Both the position numbers and the translations under genes were made by a program. Of a stretch of DNA of 64,000 nucleotides, positions 35,801-46,724 are shown in pieces (the stretch's first letter is position 1; every line of letters begins with the position of its first letter). This DNA comes from Eimeria necatrix (Eukaryota > Apicomplexa > Conoidasida > Eucoccidiorida > Eimeriidae), in the NCBI RefSeq assembly GCF_000499385.1, contig NW_013651818.1:7501-71500 (forward strand), read 5' to 3'. Below the pieces are notes generated by a model. That model made no database searches. It was given only the letters and a program-made list of their open reading frames with translations, and had not been told where the DNA came from.

Positions 35801-36892
35801 AAGCTGGTGTTGCTTGTTCCGGGCAAGTTACACAAGCATAGTACGTTCGAATTCTGAAAGGTCTTGTCATGCACCACTGGTACGATGGCGTGATTCTTCA
35901 CCCAACAGTGTTCATATATTCTTAAGGCTGATCTCTTCGTGTGTAGGAGGATTTCACTGAACGACACACAAAAGAACCCGATCACTGAACCATCTGAGAT
36001 GCCTACAGCATCAAATAAAAGGAGTAAGCCGAACACATAAGTAGCTGCACAATATCAAGCAAAGTGGGTACGTCCAAACTAGCTGCATATCGATACTCAC
36101 CCCACTTTCGAATATTTTCTAGTGCTCTTGCATCGAATGCGACAGATATTGGTAGTTGTCGAGTCACACAGTCTGAAGCACATAAGGGGGAGCCTGGACA
36201 ATGTGAAACTTTCTATGAATGTTTCAGCCACCAACAGTGGAGAGTGCGCTTCGTCCCTCTCCCAGGCATCGCTCAACTTGACGAGGACTGTTGCCGGCAT
36301 TCAAAAGGAGGTACTCCAAAGTAATCACCCAACGATAATAAATAGTGCAAGAAGTGTAGATCGTCTGTTGCTGCAAAATTACGCATTACAAAGCCTAGCT
36401 TTTGCTTGCCCAATGCTGTGAAAATTTTCATTTACCAAAAGCAGTACAGCAAACTGACACGTTTGCTCGGACTCAGAACGTGTCTGCGCGCAGCATCATG
36501 AAGAAAGCATGGAGGAAAAACTGGAAAAAGCACTTCTACAGATTCGCAGTCTTGAGGAAAAGTATGCAAGATCAGAGTCTGCCCTCAGTACTGCGCAAGC
36601 TGCATTGAATGAGGCTCGGAATCAAATAACGTTTTTGCAGCAAAGATGCGAACTTTTGCAGGAATTTGACAAACGGGTGAGCCTCGGCACTTCGTGCAGT
36701 TATGCAAACCCAGGTGGAATTCTGCAGCGGTGCATGCACTACTACGCCTTCTACGTGTGATTCAAAGCAGTCCATGGCTTATTTTGCTTTTTTCAGACTT
36801 GGCAACTGCTTGAGAAGTTAATGCTGAATGTAGTTCAAGAAGGCGGACCTCCAGCTGGCACGTTCTCAGCGAGAGCAGGCGGCGATGACTGA
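32891..36892 (+). CDS. Coiled-coil protein of unknown function, 10 exons
   Basis: Model: 32891-33036, 33129-33154, 33206-33351, 33577-34686, 35003-35066, 35324-35367, 35489-35538, 36172-36310, 36494-36676 and 36797-36892, 2,004 nt (667 aa) with all phases matching. The start is ATG MQQQPTETEAASG. The N-terminal third has a helical segment (SVLKHREELIRSLEGAVAQ) rich in heptad-like Leu/Glu/Lys. The large fourth exon then encodes a polar, disordered region rich in Ser, Pro and Glu. The C-terminal exons return to coiled coil (ELSSKIDFLQNAFEE; MEEKLEKALLQIRSLEEKYA; AALNEARNQITFLQQRCELL). I do not recognise the family; a cytoskeletal or scaffold role is plausible but unsupported. Exon 2 is only 26 nt, so the 5' part is the least certain. 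Confidence 0.7.
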
Positions 36893-37352
36893 AACGTGCT
36901 AGGACTGCACGGAACGAAACTATTTGGGTTCAAATATTTTTAGTATCTTAAAAACGTTTGGGGGCCTTCGACACAAAGAGTTTTGTGTCCTTGGGTCACT
37001 GCAACATTTTGCTTCTGACGTCGATGCTAGAGCTTTCGACTAGGCAAGTCATGTTTTGCCTATCAAAGCTATTGTACAGTCGTCCTCGTTCACACATTTA
37101 GGGGCCACAATTAATTTAATATCATTGAGCATCCAAGTAAAGAGGTATTATCACGTTCAAATCAGGGAAATTTAGGGAGTTCGCAAGATCGGCTGTAGCT
37201 AGATAAACTGACACTAGTCAGGTGTATCGACACCTGCCATGAACCTGGAGAAAGTGCAGTCATTCGCGCTGCACTAGAATTGCTGCATGAGCGAATAGTT
37301 TGCCGGGCTCAGAACCGGGGATATTCAATAGTCACTATTTCATCTAGCCACC
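36893..37352. other. Intergenic, promoter region of the membrane-protein gene
   Basis: 460 bp between two plus-strand genes. It contains the near-palindrome at 37220-37235, about 120 bp before the downstream ATG. Nothing else stands out. Confidence 0.5.
37220..37235. promoter_or_regulatory. Near-palindrome AGGTGTATCGACACCT upstream of membrane-protein gene
   Basis: A 16-mer with 7-bp inverted arms, 118 bp upstream of the ATG at 37353. It belongs to the same recurring family as 20962-20977. Its promoter position makes a transcription-factor site plausible, but this is inference. Confidence 0.4.
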
Positions 37353-39350
37353 ATGAGAGCCTACGGCGCGGCCCTCATTGCCGCTTGCTCCATTGTGAGC
37401 AGTGGAGCAATAGACGTGTTGGAGGGACCCGAGTTCATTGATGTCCTCCTTCCGGAAGTTGCACACGTGTTTGGAGTGACATCAGCTCATCATACGACTC
37501 TCGAGGAAATGAACCTGTAAATAAATCGGCTTACCTGACCTGATCACAGGCTGCATCAATTCATTTTCTTCAGGAGAGCCGAAGATGTATACGTCCTCCC
37601 TCGTGCCCCTAAGCTTGAAGACTGCCTTTCTGCTCTTGTTGGCATTCCGATGACTCACCAGGTACATTTTATTACTTTCTTTAGTCGTCGCCTTCAGTGC
37701 CTAAGGAAGAACATCTTTTCAGATCAAGCCATTCTCTGACTCCATCAGCATGCTCGATGTCAAGCCATACGAGAATGCTCAGTTGAAGATCGTAAGGGCT
37801 TTCGTACCTCGTTTGTTGGAGCTGAAGAATATCCGCTTTACAGGCAGAAGCGCGTGCCGCGGAATTAGCAGCTTCTGTAGCGCCGGTACTTCCTATTGTT
37901 CCGAAAAAAGCTGTCATCAGCCTTTAACTGAGAGTTTTGCGGTTCAGCTTGTGTCGCTTGCACCTAAATCCAAGTTCAACAAGTCGGCATCCTTCTTCAG
38001 CATTGAGGTTGCTCCTGGCCCGTACCAATCGACGCTTTACGCGGTCGTTCAGGCGCTAGTCTATTCCATCCTTGTAAGCTAGTGCTGCGTTTGGTTCTGC
38101 GATGGGCGGGCTCATGATCTCGTTTACCCAGGTTCCGGGAGCTCTCAGAGGCATTCGCAGAGGGTACGCTACCAACAGTCACGAAACCTCAAACGCTTCT
38201 TGATAATTTAAAAAACAGGAGATCAACTGCCAATGTCGGAAAGATGCTTATTGGCACAGCCTTCTTTGTCTACCACTCTGCCGGCATAGTGATCCTCCAA
38301 AATGGTACGAATTGCTGCACGATTTATTTTCCACTTCACTGGTAATAACGCACCACAGTGCTGTGCCTGAGGGCGCTGTTCGCCATCCCACTGGCTCTGA
38401 TCTTCGGTCTCGTCGGCATGATGCTTGCGCTCAGATCTGTGGAGTCTGTTGAGCAACTGCGAAGTGTTCGGGATCACCTTCCCCATCTCCAAGGAATGGA
38501 AAGAGTAGGGTTGACATGGCTCGTAACTAGGGGAATATGTAGATCATCATATCTGACAGGAACCGGTTGCATGGTGTTCCTGCATGAAAATGTACTGCAT
38601 TCTCATGGCGAACCTCTCCTACCATTTCCTTTCAAGGCAAGTTGAATAAGTACAAGTTCCATCTACTTCTATCATTACCGCTAACAATAACACAGCCTGT
38701 TGCCATACCGCTATGGTGTGGCAGGGATCCTGACGAGCAACGTGATGATCGCTGGACTGCTTTATTTGGCATATCTGGTGGTGGTCTCGTGTCTTGTACT
38801 ACGCAAGCTTAGATCGGACGCTGACAGCCGAAAAGTGCAATGCCGCATTGTTTCCTTCAATTGCGCATACATTGTGGCCTCTGGCGTAACTTTCTATACT
38901 AATGTAAGATTCATTCATTTATGGGCGCCGGAAGGAACAACAGTACACAATTGAACACAGTTGGTTGCGGTCTACTACGGCGTAGGTGACTTTGTCGCCC
39001 TGGAGCCAGGTTTGTCTCCACAATATACAAGTTTCTTGCGAGCCTCACCCATTGCTGTTCTATAGCCGTATTCTTCGCCGCCAATCGGATCTTTGAGCTT
39101 AACCTGGGAACAATTGTCGCAATCATTGCGCTTCTGTCCATGTGGGGTGTTGGATACCATGAGCAAAGTAAGGATTTTTCATCAATAAGTCTTCGACACA
39201 GATTAGTACTTTCTGAATTTAGGTCAAATGGATGAGAGCGGAAAGAATGTGTCTTCAATGTCCTCCGTGGCTCTGTCCACTCATGAAGAGTCGCGCAGGG
39301 CACTGGAAGAGGCACTCCATGAAATGCGCACTGGCGTGTACAGGGAGTAA
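37353..39350 (+). CDS. Multi-pass membrane protein with signal peptide, 13 exons, family not recognised
   Basis: Model: 37353-37516, 37574-37661, 37723-37791, 37844-37885, 37948-38073, 38132-38163, 38219-38304, 38359-38504, 38560-38636, 38696-38903, 38961-39009, 39066-39167 and 39223-39350, 1,317 nt (438 aa) with all phases agreeing. It starts with a probable signal peptide (MRAYGAALIAACSIVSSGA). A lumenal or extracellular region follows, then about six hydrophobic helices, including KMLIGTAFFVYHSAGIVILQ, LFAIPLALIFGLVGMMLAL, VMIAGLLYLAYLVVVSCLVL and LGTIVAIIALLSMWGVGY. The C-terminal tail is polar and Ser-rich. Introns are very short (about 50-90 nt). The intron after 38636 uses a GC donor (AG|GCAAGT), which is the only choice that keeps the frame. 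I cannot assign a function. Confidence 0.75.
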
Positions 39351-40238
39351 TCTTGTGCACCAAAACACGTTTTCGGCTTTTGCCCCAACTTTACACAAAT
39401 GTTCTAAGACACTATGCGAAAATATCAATTCCGATGGTGTACAATTCTTGGAAAACTTAGACCGCTCCCAAAAGTTTGAGACTGCTTACATGAGTAACTA
39501 AGATAGTTGTGTAGCTCTGGGACAAAAGAATGCCTGATAGTGCGATAACTATGTGAACAATATGTGGTCGCATTAGGCTATGGTTTTATGTCCGTGCAGG
39601 CCTTTCATGCAGTCTAATGAAACACATGTCACACGGTGGTACAGTTAGAGGGGGGGTCACTTCACAATCCCTCGTTGCATTTGCCTTGAATAAAGTTTAT
39701 ATAGTCATTTTCACCATAATACTCTGCAATACATTTCGTTTGAAGTGAAACGTCGAAGTAACATCATGCGCTGGCATTCCTCGTGCGCTTTCTCAACAGC
39801 TGCATGCAATGATCGTTTCACCATGTTCACAAGCTTTCTCGGGTTCTTCATATAAGATACTCTTTCTATTCATTATTTTTGTTGGAAAAGGAGAGTAACT
39901 CATCTTGTCTGTACGTTTTGAGGTAGGATCAGCAAGCGGCTTCATTCATGAAAGGATTTACAGGTGAAGGGCAAGAAAACGCCTGTGGAGGGCCTAATGC
40001 GTTTCCTGTACCTATTTGGAATACAAGTGACTCGGTCTTCGGCCTAAAATGAGTTGGCCTTTTACCATCTTGCCAAGCATACGTTAACAATGTTGCTTCG
40101 GCGTCGTTCAGTGCGTGCAGGCGCTGTACAGCAACTGGCGTCCGCCGAAAAGAGCATATTTAACCACGATGTATTTTGAGACTTTCCAAGCCGTTTGCCT
40201 GCTGTAGAGGAGACAGCATTAGGGCACACCTCAACGAA
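39351..40238. other. Intergenic, no gene seen
   Basis: About 890 bp between two plus-strand genes. No repeats or splice-supported exons are apparent. The frame of the downstream WD40 gene is open from 40176 but has no ATG before 40239. Confidence 0.5.
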
Positions 40239-42689
40239 ATGGAGCGGCTGCTCTCCAGCTCAATATGTTCTTTGGCTTACGGGTCTCTTGCCGAAGGACG
40301 AGCTACAGTGGATACTCATCTACTTGCACTGTGCCGACCGCACTACAAACCACCGAGTGCAATTTTCCCCGTGGCAAGTTATGGGTTGCCATTTCCGCAA
40401 TCTTCTTCTAGTTCTCGCTGCCGGGAAGTCTGCGACATCTTATTTGCGCCGTACAGTCCGTCGCTGGCGTTGGTGTGCACGTCTGGAAATGATCTTCTTA
40501 CATTCGACATGAATTGCGGCTCTTTCATCTCAGAAATTCAGTTGAGTCCGGGGAGTGGTGCAAATGCAAATAATGGCCACCGCCGTTCCTGTACCCATAT
40601 AAACCGAGACCCAGGCGCCCCTCTCATCTTTTCCGGCGCTCCAAATGGCGATGTAATGGTGTTTGACGCGCGTACTTCAGGCATCACTGCAAAGCTCCTT
40701 GGGCAGAAGTTCTGTCCGACTCTCCGTCTCCCGTCTGCACATGACGGCGCTGTGTGTGGGATTGGTACAGGAATAGCGCTCCATCCGCAGCTTTTCCTCA
40801 CTGGAGGCCGGGAAGACCGGTGGCTCCGCCTTTTTGACCTCCGATTTCCGTTTCATTATAGTTCTGCAGGTTCCAGCAACGGAAATCCCGTCGCGTATCC
40901 GCTGGAAGCAAGGAGGTTGGGACCAAGCGAAGACCATGGTGCTGGGTGGCGGACCTGCTTCATGGCATTTGATGTGTCTCCAGATGGATCGTTGCTAGCA
41001 GGTTCTGTTGCTCGTCATCGTACTGCTGAGCCCACAAGCATGGATCGGAAGCCGCAAGGAACCGATGGCGAAACAGTGCTCCTCAGCCTATCGGATGGAT
41101 TACGCACTGTCAAAACCATTGCATCCGCTGATGCTTGCGCAGCAGACTACGTTCAGTTTTCGCCTAACGCCAAGTATATTCTGCAGACGGGCGGCGTTGG
41201 AGGAACATTCTGCAAAATGTGCTGGCACTGCGATTGCCGCTGCTCCTGTGTGTCGAAGCGCCGCGAAGAACAGTTGGACAAGCAGGCAAATGGCACTACC
41301 GAAAGCCATTATAGTATGTCTAACATCCGGGGTTGGGAAAAAACGGTAGTATCTAGCTCACGAAGTACTGTTGAGCTGGAGAGTTCACCGCAGGAGACTG
41401 GGATTTCCTCTGACTATTCACGCGCTCAGTATCGGTGCATGTATCATCGAGCACAACTAGTAAATCTTGTCCAGTCCAATAGAACTATCAACCTCAAAAG
41501 TCCCGCGGATGGTGCCGTTGCCTTCACCGATTCGTTTTGCTTGTCTCACTCATTCAAAGGGCTTCAGCAGCACGCTGCCCAGTTGGACTGGTCGAGGTAT
41601 GAAGGACTGGCAAAGGACCTCACTCGACCAGTGATATCGGCTGCGGCAGGCAATGGCGGTTTCCTTCGTATTCTGCACTTCACACTGCAGGGCCCGACGA
41701 GCAGGCATGCTCACAAGTGCAGGCAAAGGTTTTGGAAGTATCTGGCCAAGATCCAGAGTTCAGCAACCACTCCTACTGGACATACTAGTTCTGGTTTTAA
41801 GGCTATGCACCGAGAAGTGAAGTGTGGTAAGGTGCGACCAGTTATGCGACCAACAAATGGAAGAGATGAGGACGGCGCCCATAGCGGCGGTGACATGCCG
41901 CTCCGCGTGGCTGGTGCTGGTTCCCATGACTCCGTACGAACGACCCCACAGATAGAAGAAGCAGCTGTTGACAAATCAAGCGCAGTTACCAAGCCGTTGC
42001 TATTTCCTCTTCTCCACCCACAGCTGTCACAATTCATCTCGAGCTGTGGGCCACTACACCCTGCATTCGTCCGAGCAGAAGCAGCAACGTTCCCTTTTAA
42101 GTGCAGGCTATGGGGAGGCCTCGTCGTCGGATATGGTGGCTCTACAGCGGATGGCTGTGGGCGTGCCCGGATCTATGACGGCCTAAAATTGTGGGACTCC
42201 ACGACAGGCGTCGTACTAAGCTGGACAGAAGGCGACTTGGTAAGTGCAGACATGTTCGCATGCATTTCTGCCGTTGCTGCTGTCGCAGTAGGCGAACTGC
42301 AGTTTTCAAGTGAATGTGACGATGCGTAGGCAGGCTGGCAAACAGCGTGTTCAGGAATCCAGATCACCCCGGTGTATCGAATGGCAGAAAATTGAATAGC
42401 AAGATGCCTGTTCGTATTGAAACTTGGCTTAACAAAAGGGTATGGTGTCGGTTTTCAGGCACAAGAAGACAATTTGACTTGTATAGCACCTATTCCAGAC
42501 ACCAGCAGCTGCCTCCTGGCCACCGGAGGGTATCTCCCTGTTGGTGCTAGGAACTGCCAGAGTTCTTCCCCATCATCGGGACTCACGTTTTGGTCCCTGC
42601 GTCGCCGGGATGATCTCATCATGTCTGCCCTCGAGGGGTGTCTTTCCCTTGAGGTAGAGTCAGAAGACTCCGAAGCCTCCAGTCACTGA
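40239..42689 (+). CDS. WD40-repeat protein
   Basis: Two exons, 40239-42239 and 42459-42689 (TTG|GTAAGT to TTTTCAG|GCA, phase 0), 743 aa. WD-like strands are visible: SLALVCTSGNDLLTFDMNCG, APLIFSGAPNGDVMVFDAR, HPQLFLTGGREDRWLRLFDL, MAFDVSPDGSLLAGSVA, and near the end GLKLWDSTTGVVLSW joined to CIAPIPDTSSCLLATGGYLP. These fit a beta-propeller interrupted by a long variable region (about residues 350-600) with a Cys cluster (CKMCWHCDCRC). WD40 propellers are protein-interaction platforms; I cannot say which complex. The start is the first in-frame ATG (MERLLSSSICSL). A large exon with a single intron is unlike most neighbours. Confidence 0.8.
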
Positions 42690-43006
42690 CTGACAGGTCA
42701 AAGCAACGACCCTAGCCGGCGCCACAGAAAAATGTCCGCGATGTTTCAGTGTTTGCTGAAGCCGCTGGCGAACGCTAAGATTGGAGACACGCAGCGAGCA
42801 GCATAGATATGCAACTCGAACTTGACAGCACAGTGCACACAAGTTGTTTTCTCCAGCATAATTCTACCTTTCCACATTGTGTATATGCACATGCGGAACA
42901 CCTGCGCCGACGAACTCAGGAAGAAGGCGTCTTTGGCGAAAATCATTAGGCTTCACATATCCGCAGGGCAACAGAAGTAGAGTAGGCACAAAGTGCTACA
43001 GCCACG
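42690..43006. other. Convergent 3' flanks, no gene
   Basis: 317 bp between the stop of the WD40 gene (+) and the stop of the RPC9 gene (-). It should hold both 3'UTRs. Nothing distinctive is seen. Confidence 0.6.
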
Positions 43007-44330
43007 CTAGTCGTCAATTACCCGTTTCCGCCTGCTAACGGGTCGGCGTTTAGCAGCACCACGTACAGCCCTGGCTCTGGGCTTCGCTTCTTTTGAAGTA
43101 GCATCAGCAGGTCCTGCTTTTGAAGCAGGAGGCTCTGATGCTGCTTCTGCAGGCGCGAACAGATCCACTGTATCTGATACACCTAGGGAAGCATTAGCTG
43201 CGGAGCTGCTGTTGTGCTGCTCGTCGTCCTCGTTCTCCTTCCTTACTGTCAGTTGACTGTTAGTCAGCGAGCCGACTGTCTCGCTTGCTTCTAGCTGCAC
43301 TTGATGCTGCTGAGCACTCAACTGCCTTGCCTCATCTTCCAACTCTTCGTGCTGCAGCTGAAGCGCTTGGAATTCAGCTGCGGCAGGAGCAACTGCTTCC
43401 TCTGGGTCAGCCTGCGCATCGACAGCCATCGGGGCTGCTGCTTCTCTTGCAGGTTCAGGCGCCGGTGGGAGTGGCTGCTGCTGCACTAGCGCGAGATCAA
43501 TCAAATGCAGCATCGCTGCGGCGTCTTCTTCTGTGAATCTGCACGCCGCAAGTCAGACGGGCAGGGCCGCAGCCGGTCGGCACCAGCTATCCTGCAGTGC
43601 TTCTCTTGAACTACGGGTGCAAGTGCGGCTAAAAGCAGCTAAAATTAATAATTTTGGGACTTCTGCACACACAAAGTACCCATGCAGCGGTACTTGCAAG
43701 CGCTAACCTGTTTGAGCAGTCGTCCAGGTACGTGTAGATTTCGACGGGCTTGAAGGCCCCCAAGTTCATTATGGTTAGCAACTCTAGATCAGTGAGGCCG
43801 AAACGATGCACTAAGGCGTCAAGGCACTCGCGACAATGCTTGCTGATGAGGGATAAATTTCCCCCCTGGCGGACGCCGGCAATTCCACTTGTTCTTCTGT
43901 TTCCCGTTTGGCCCGGAGGGCTTCGCTTCGTTGGGGCCTTTGTGTTGTTGTGCATGCGGGTTCGATCTTGAGAACTGCGCGGATCAGGCGGCACCCGCGC
44001 GAGGTGAAGGTAAGGACACGTCTTGCGAATATAATCCTGTACCATATGGTTGAAAGTGTGCTGGTAAAGCAGCTCCTTCACGTGGTCCAGCTTGAGACGC
44101 TCAACAGTCGGCTCGCCCTGCTCATTGGCGCCGCTTTGGCGGCCGTTACTGTTCCGAGAGTCCCCCATGGAGTCTGCAGCTGGTGCGGCGCTGCCTGGAC
44201 TGGCAGAACTTGGCTTGCTCGCATGACGCAATAAGCTCTCGACGGATGGAAGCAATTGTTGCTGTTGGACTAGAAGCAGCATTACTTCCATATTAGTTAT
44301 CACATCGCATCGTTCTTCCAGTACTTTCAT
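43007..44330 (-). CDS. RNA polymerase III subunit RPC9/Rpc17 (CRCP family)
   Basis: Small stalk subunit of RNA polymerase III (Rpb4-like fold) that pairs with Rpc25/RPC8 in initiation of tRNA and 5S transcription. Exons 44330-43708 and 43538-43007 (AACAG|GTTAGC to TGCAG|A, phase agreeing), 384 aa. The N-terminus gives VLEERCDVITNMEVMLLL, like the start of CRCP. Residues near 165-215 give GLTDLELLTIMNLGAFKPVE, then IYTYLDDCSNRFTEEDA and AAMLHLIDL, matching the HRDC-like C-terminal part of the family. Known members are about 150 aa. The extra length is a Ser/Asn-rich insert between the two halves and a 160-residue Glu/Ala-rich, finally Arg/Lys-rich tail (RRPVSRRKRVIDD) that could carry a nuclear signal. 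Confidence 0.85.
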
Positions 44331-45243
44331 TTTGCAGGCACAAAGGAAGAAATGAAGTCGCTTTCAGAACACTAGCTGTACTCACTACTCTTCGCGTGAT
44401 CGGCACTGGGGGCTCCGCTAAGTCTTCATGAGCGTATACACTTCTTCAGCCTTGCTGCATATGAATGTGGGCTAAGTAGAAGTGAGCGCATTCGATGCGC
44501 ATTCTGCCTTGCCATTGAAGCAAAAACCTTGAACGGGCTCTTAGATACCGTCCCCACGTCAACTCTGCCGGCCTCCAAAGAGTTATAAAGCGTTTAATTA
44601 GGCAAATAGCAGTGAATGATCGCGAACAGGAGCAGATAACCAACGGCGCTCAAGCAGACCCTGGAGCCGCAAGGAGGGTGTGTAAGAAAGTAATAGAGCT
44701 CCGGCGCAAGACAGGCCATTACGGAAATTATTCGTAAAATAATATGTGCTGAATGGGCCTGTCACGCGTTCATGAAAGGAAGAAGTGACTTTTGAGTTGT
44801 CCATGCATACTTCGCCGCCTGAGTTCCGCATGCTTGCCAGCCCTATGAGCATTGCTGGCATCTTCAACAGGCGAAAGCGAGTTTTGATGAATTGCGGTTG
44901 CTAGTTTTATACGATTTAAAACAGATAGACTGGAACTAGTGAGACGTAGTAGCTCCCAACTCTTTCCCGCAAGGGGATTTGGGGCCCTCTTCACAAGACC
45001 AAGCGCTAGCTCAGGAGACCGTTGTCGGCCTAGTCTTGGATGCATGTCATGCGTGAGGTGGAACAAATACCTCGTGTCTATAAATGAAGGCTTTTCACGG
45101 GATAACTGAGCAGCTCCTGTGGAGTGGTTGATGGTTCGCTCTCAGCCCCAGCAGCGCCCGAGTAGAGAAAAGCATGTGCCTTTTCTTGGCCCGTTTGTTG
45201 TTTACTGGAGATCTTCGCATAGCAGTCTACACATGGTCTCAAG
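44331..45243. other. Divergent intergenic region between RPC9 (-) and Derlin (+)
   Basis: About 910 bp of non-repetitive sequence expected to hold both promoters. Small open frames on the minus strand (44,446-45,066) have no features. No motif is recognised. Confidence 0.5.
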
Positions 45244-46050
45244 ATGGAACAAGTGGACTTGTTTCTCACGCACATCCCTCCAGTGACTCGGGTCTGTCTC
45301 GTGGCGTCCACCGTGTTGATGGCACTATGCACGCTTGAGATCATCTCTCCGTTCTCTTTATATATGAACTGGCAGCTTGTATTTGCACACGCACAAGTCT
45401 GGCGCTTAATTACCTGTTTCCTTTTCTTTGGAACGTTTTCTTTACACTTCTTCTGGAATGTTTATGTCTTAATCTTCTACTGCTCAACCTTGGAGGAGCA
45501 TCGCCGCAGTGCGACGTTTTTGTGGATGCTTATATGCACTGGGGGCCTTCTTCTGGTACGTCTAAGCAGCAGTTATTTTATACGCGCGTTTGCAGCTGCC
45601 GTTGATGGGAAATCCTCTATAATATAAACAGATGTGACAGCCGACCCCATGTCCCCTTCCTAATTTTTTCATCGAAAACAATTTGCTCCTTGTCGCCTTT
45701 TTTGACGAACATTGTGTTTTCAGGCATTTTCATACATTTTCGGAGTCAGCTCATACTTCTTCAGCGGCTCGATGATCAACGTCATGACCTACATCTGGGG
45801 TCGACGAAATCCGAATACTCGTCTGTCCATTTTTTTTATGCCTGTACAGGCTCCTTACCTTCCATTTTTACTTGCATTGTTATCACTGTTAGTGGGGTGG
45901 AACATGGCGGACCATCTTGTTGGCATTGCAGTTGGACACTTCTACTACTTTTTCGAAGACGTCTATCCTCTGTTGCCCACGAGCAAGGGATTCCGCATCT
46001 TCCGCACACCTCGAATATTGATGTGGCTCTTGAAGCAGCCGGAAGACTAG
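45244..46050 (+). CDS. Derlin-family ER membrane protein
   Basis: Rhomboid-pseudoprotease-fold protein of the ER (or apicoplast-periphery) membrane, acting in retrotranslocation of misfolded proteins (ERAD). Exons 45244-45555 and 45724-46050 (CTG|GTACGT to TTTTCAG|GCA, phase 0), 212 aa, a usual Derlin length. It starts MEQVDLFLTHIPPVTRVCL. Hallmarks include WRLITCFLFFGTFSLHFFWN, FSYIFGVSSYFF, MTYIWGRRNPNTRLSIFF (Derlin WxR signature), and APYLPFLLALLSLLVG with a following NMADHLVGIAVGHFYYFFED. The end has PLLPTSKGFRIFRTP. Apicomplexans carry both ER and apicoplast (ERAD-derived) Derlins; without a clear N-terminal leader this is more likely the ER type. Confidence 0.93.
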
Positions 46051-46408
46051 ACTGGTGCGCCTGCTATACGCGATGTTCGGACTCTCGAAGAGCAGCCGTG
46101 AGGCAATTCAGTGGACATTGAGTGATAGCAGTCACCGCAGGATACAATGGACTGCGGCTGGGCCAATTAGTACGTAACCGGACCTCTCAGCTGTCGGTTT
46201 AGAAGCTCGTGCTAGACAAATAGGAGTAAAGTTTGCGGTTTAGTAGGACTGAGCTGCACACGCCGTGCAACCACTCTAATGGGCCTTGGAAATTAGTCTA
46301 GGCTTCCTGCGAACTGGAAGGCTGCTTCCCGGTATGGTCAATTGTTAGAACTGATGCAAACAGCGGCGGGAGGCTTCTTCTTTTGTTAAGCCAACACAAG
46401 ATCCGACC
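46051..46408. other. Intergenic, no gene seen
   Basis: 358 bp between two plus-strand genes. No repeat or motif is recognised. Confidence 0.5.
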
Positions 46409-46724
46409 ATGGTGGCTTCAGCGAGGTATATTCACTTGGTACTGTGGATCCTGCTTTTTCTTTTGCCAAGGGCCTACTGGCGACCAGCATAGCATAAAGT
46501 TCTGTCGTTTCTGCGTGGTCAAAAGGTGGCACGGATTAGGCGCTCCTGTATTAGTCCTACTGATAGGGGCCGGTACTTTTTCGACTTTTGCACTTATCTG
46601 TCCTTGCTCGCTTGAGTCGCTTCTCAAGAAAGAATTGCACCCAGACGCTGGGGTGAAGAGCTTTCCAGCCATTCGGCTTAACGTGCAACGAAGTGGGCAG
46701 TCAAGTGTTTACTTTGGGGGATGA
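46409..46724 (+). CDS. Small single-TM protein (71 aa)
   Basis: Two exons, 46409-46425 (17 nt: MVASA and part of an Arg codon) and 46526-46724; GCGAG|GTATAT to AAAAG|G agree in phase. The predicted protein begins MVASARWHGLGAPVLVLLIG, followed by the rest of a hydrophobic helix and a soluble, basic tail ending SVYFGG. The layout (short basic head, G-x-P before one helix, short tail) is reminiscent of small mitochondrial inner-membrane assembly factors such as Cox16, but the resemblance is too weak to name it. The very short first exon makes the model moderately uncertain. Confidence 0.45.

Noticed and set aside
46383..46724. 113-codon frame starting at TTG
   Set aside because: No ATG in that frame's upstream part; the two-exon model from ATG 46409 explains the conserved-looking hydrophobic part better.
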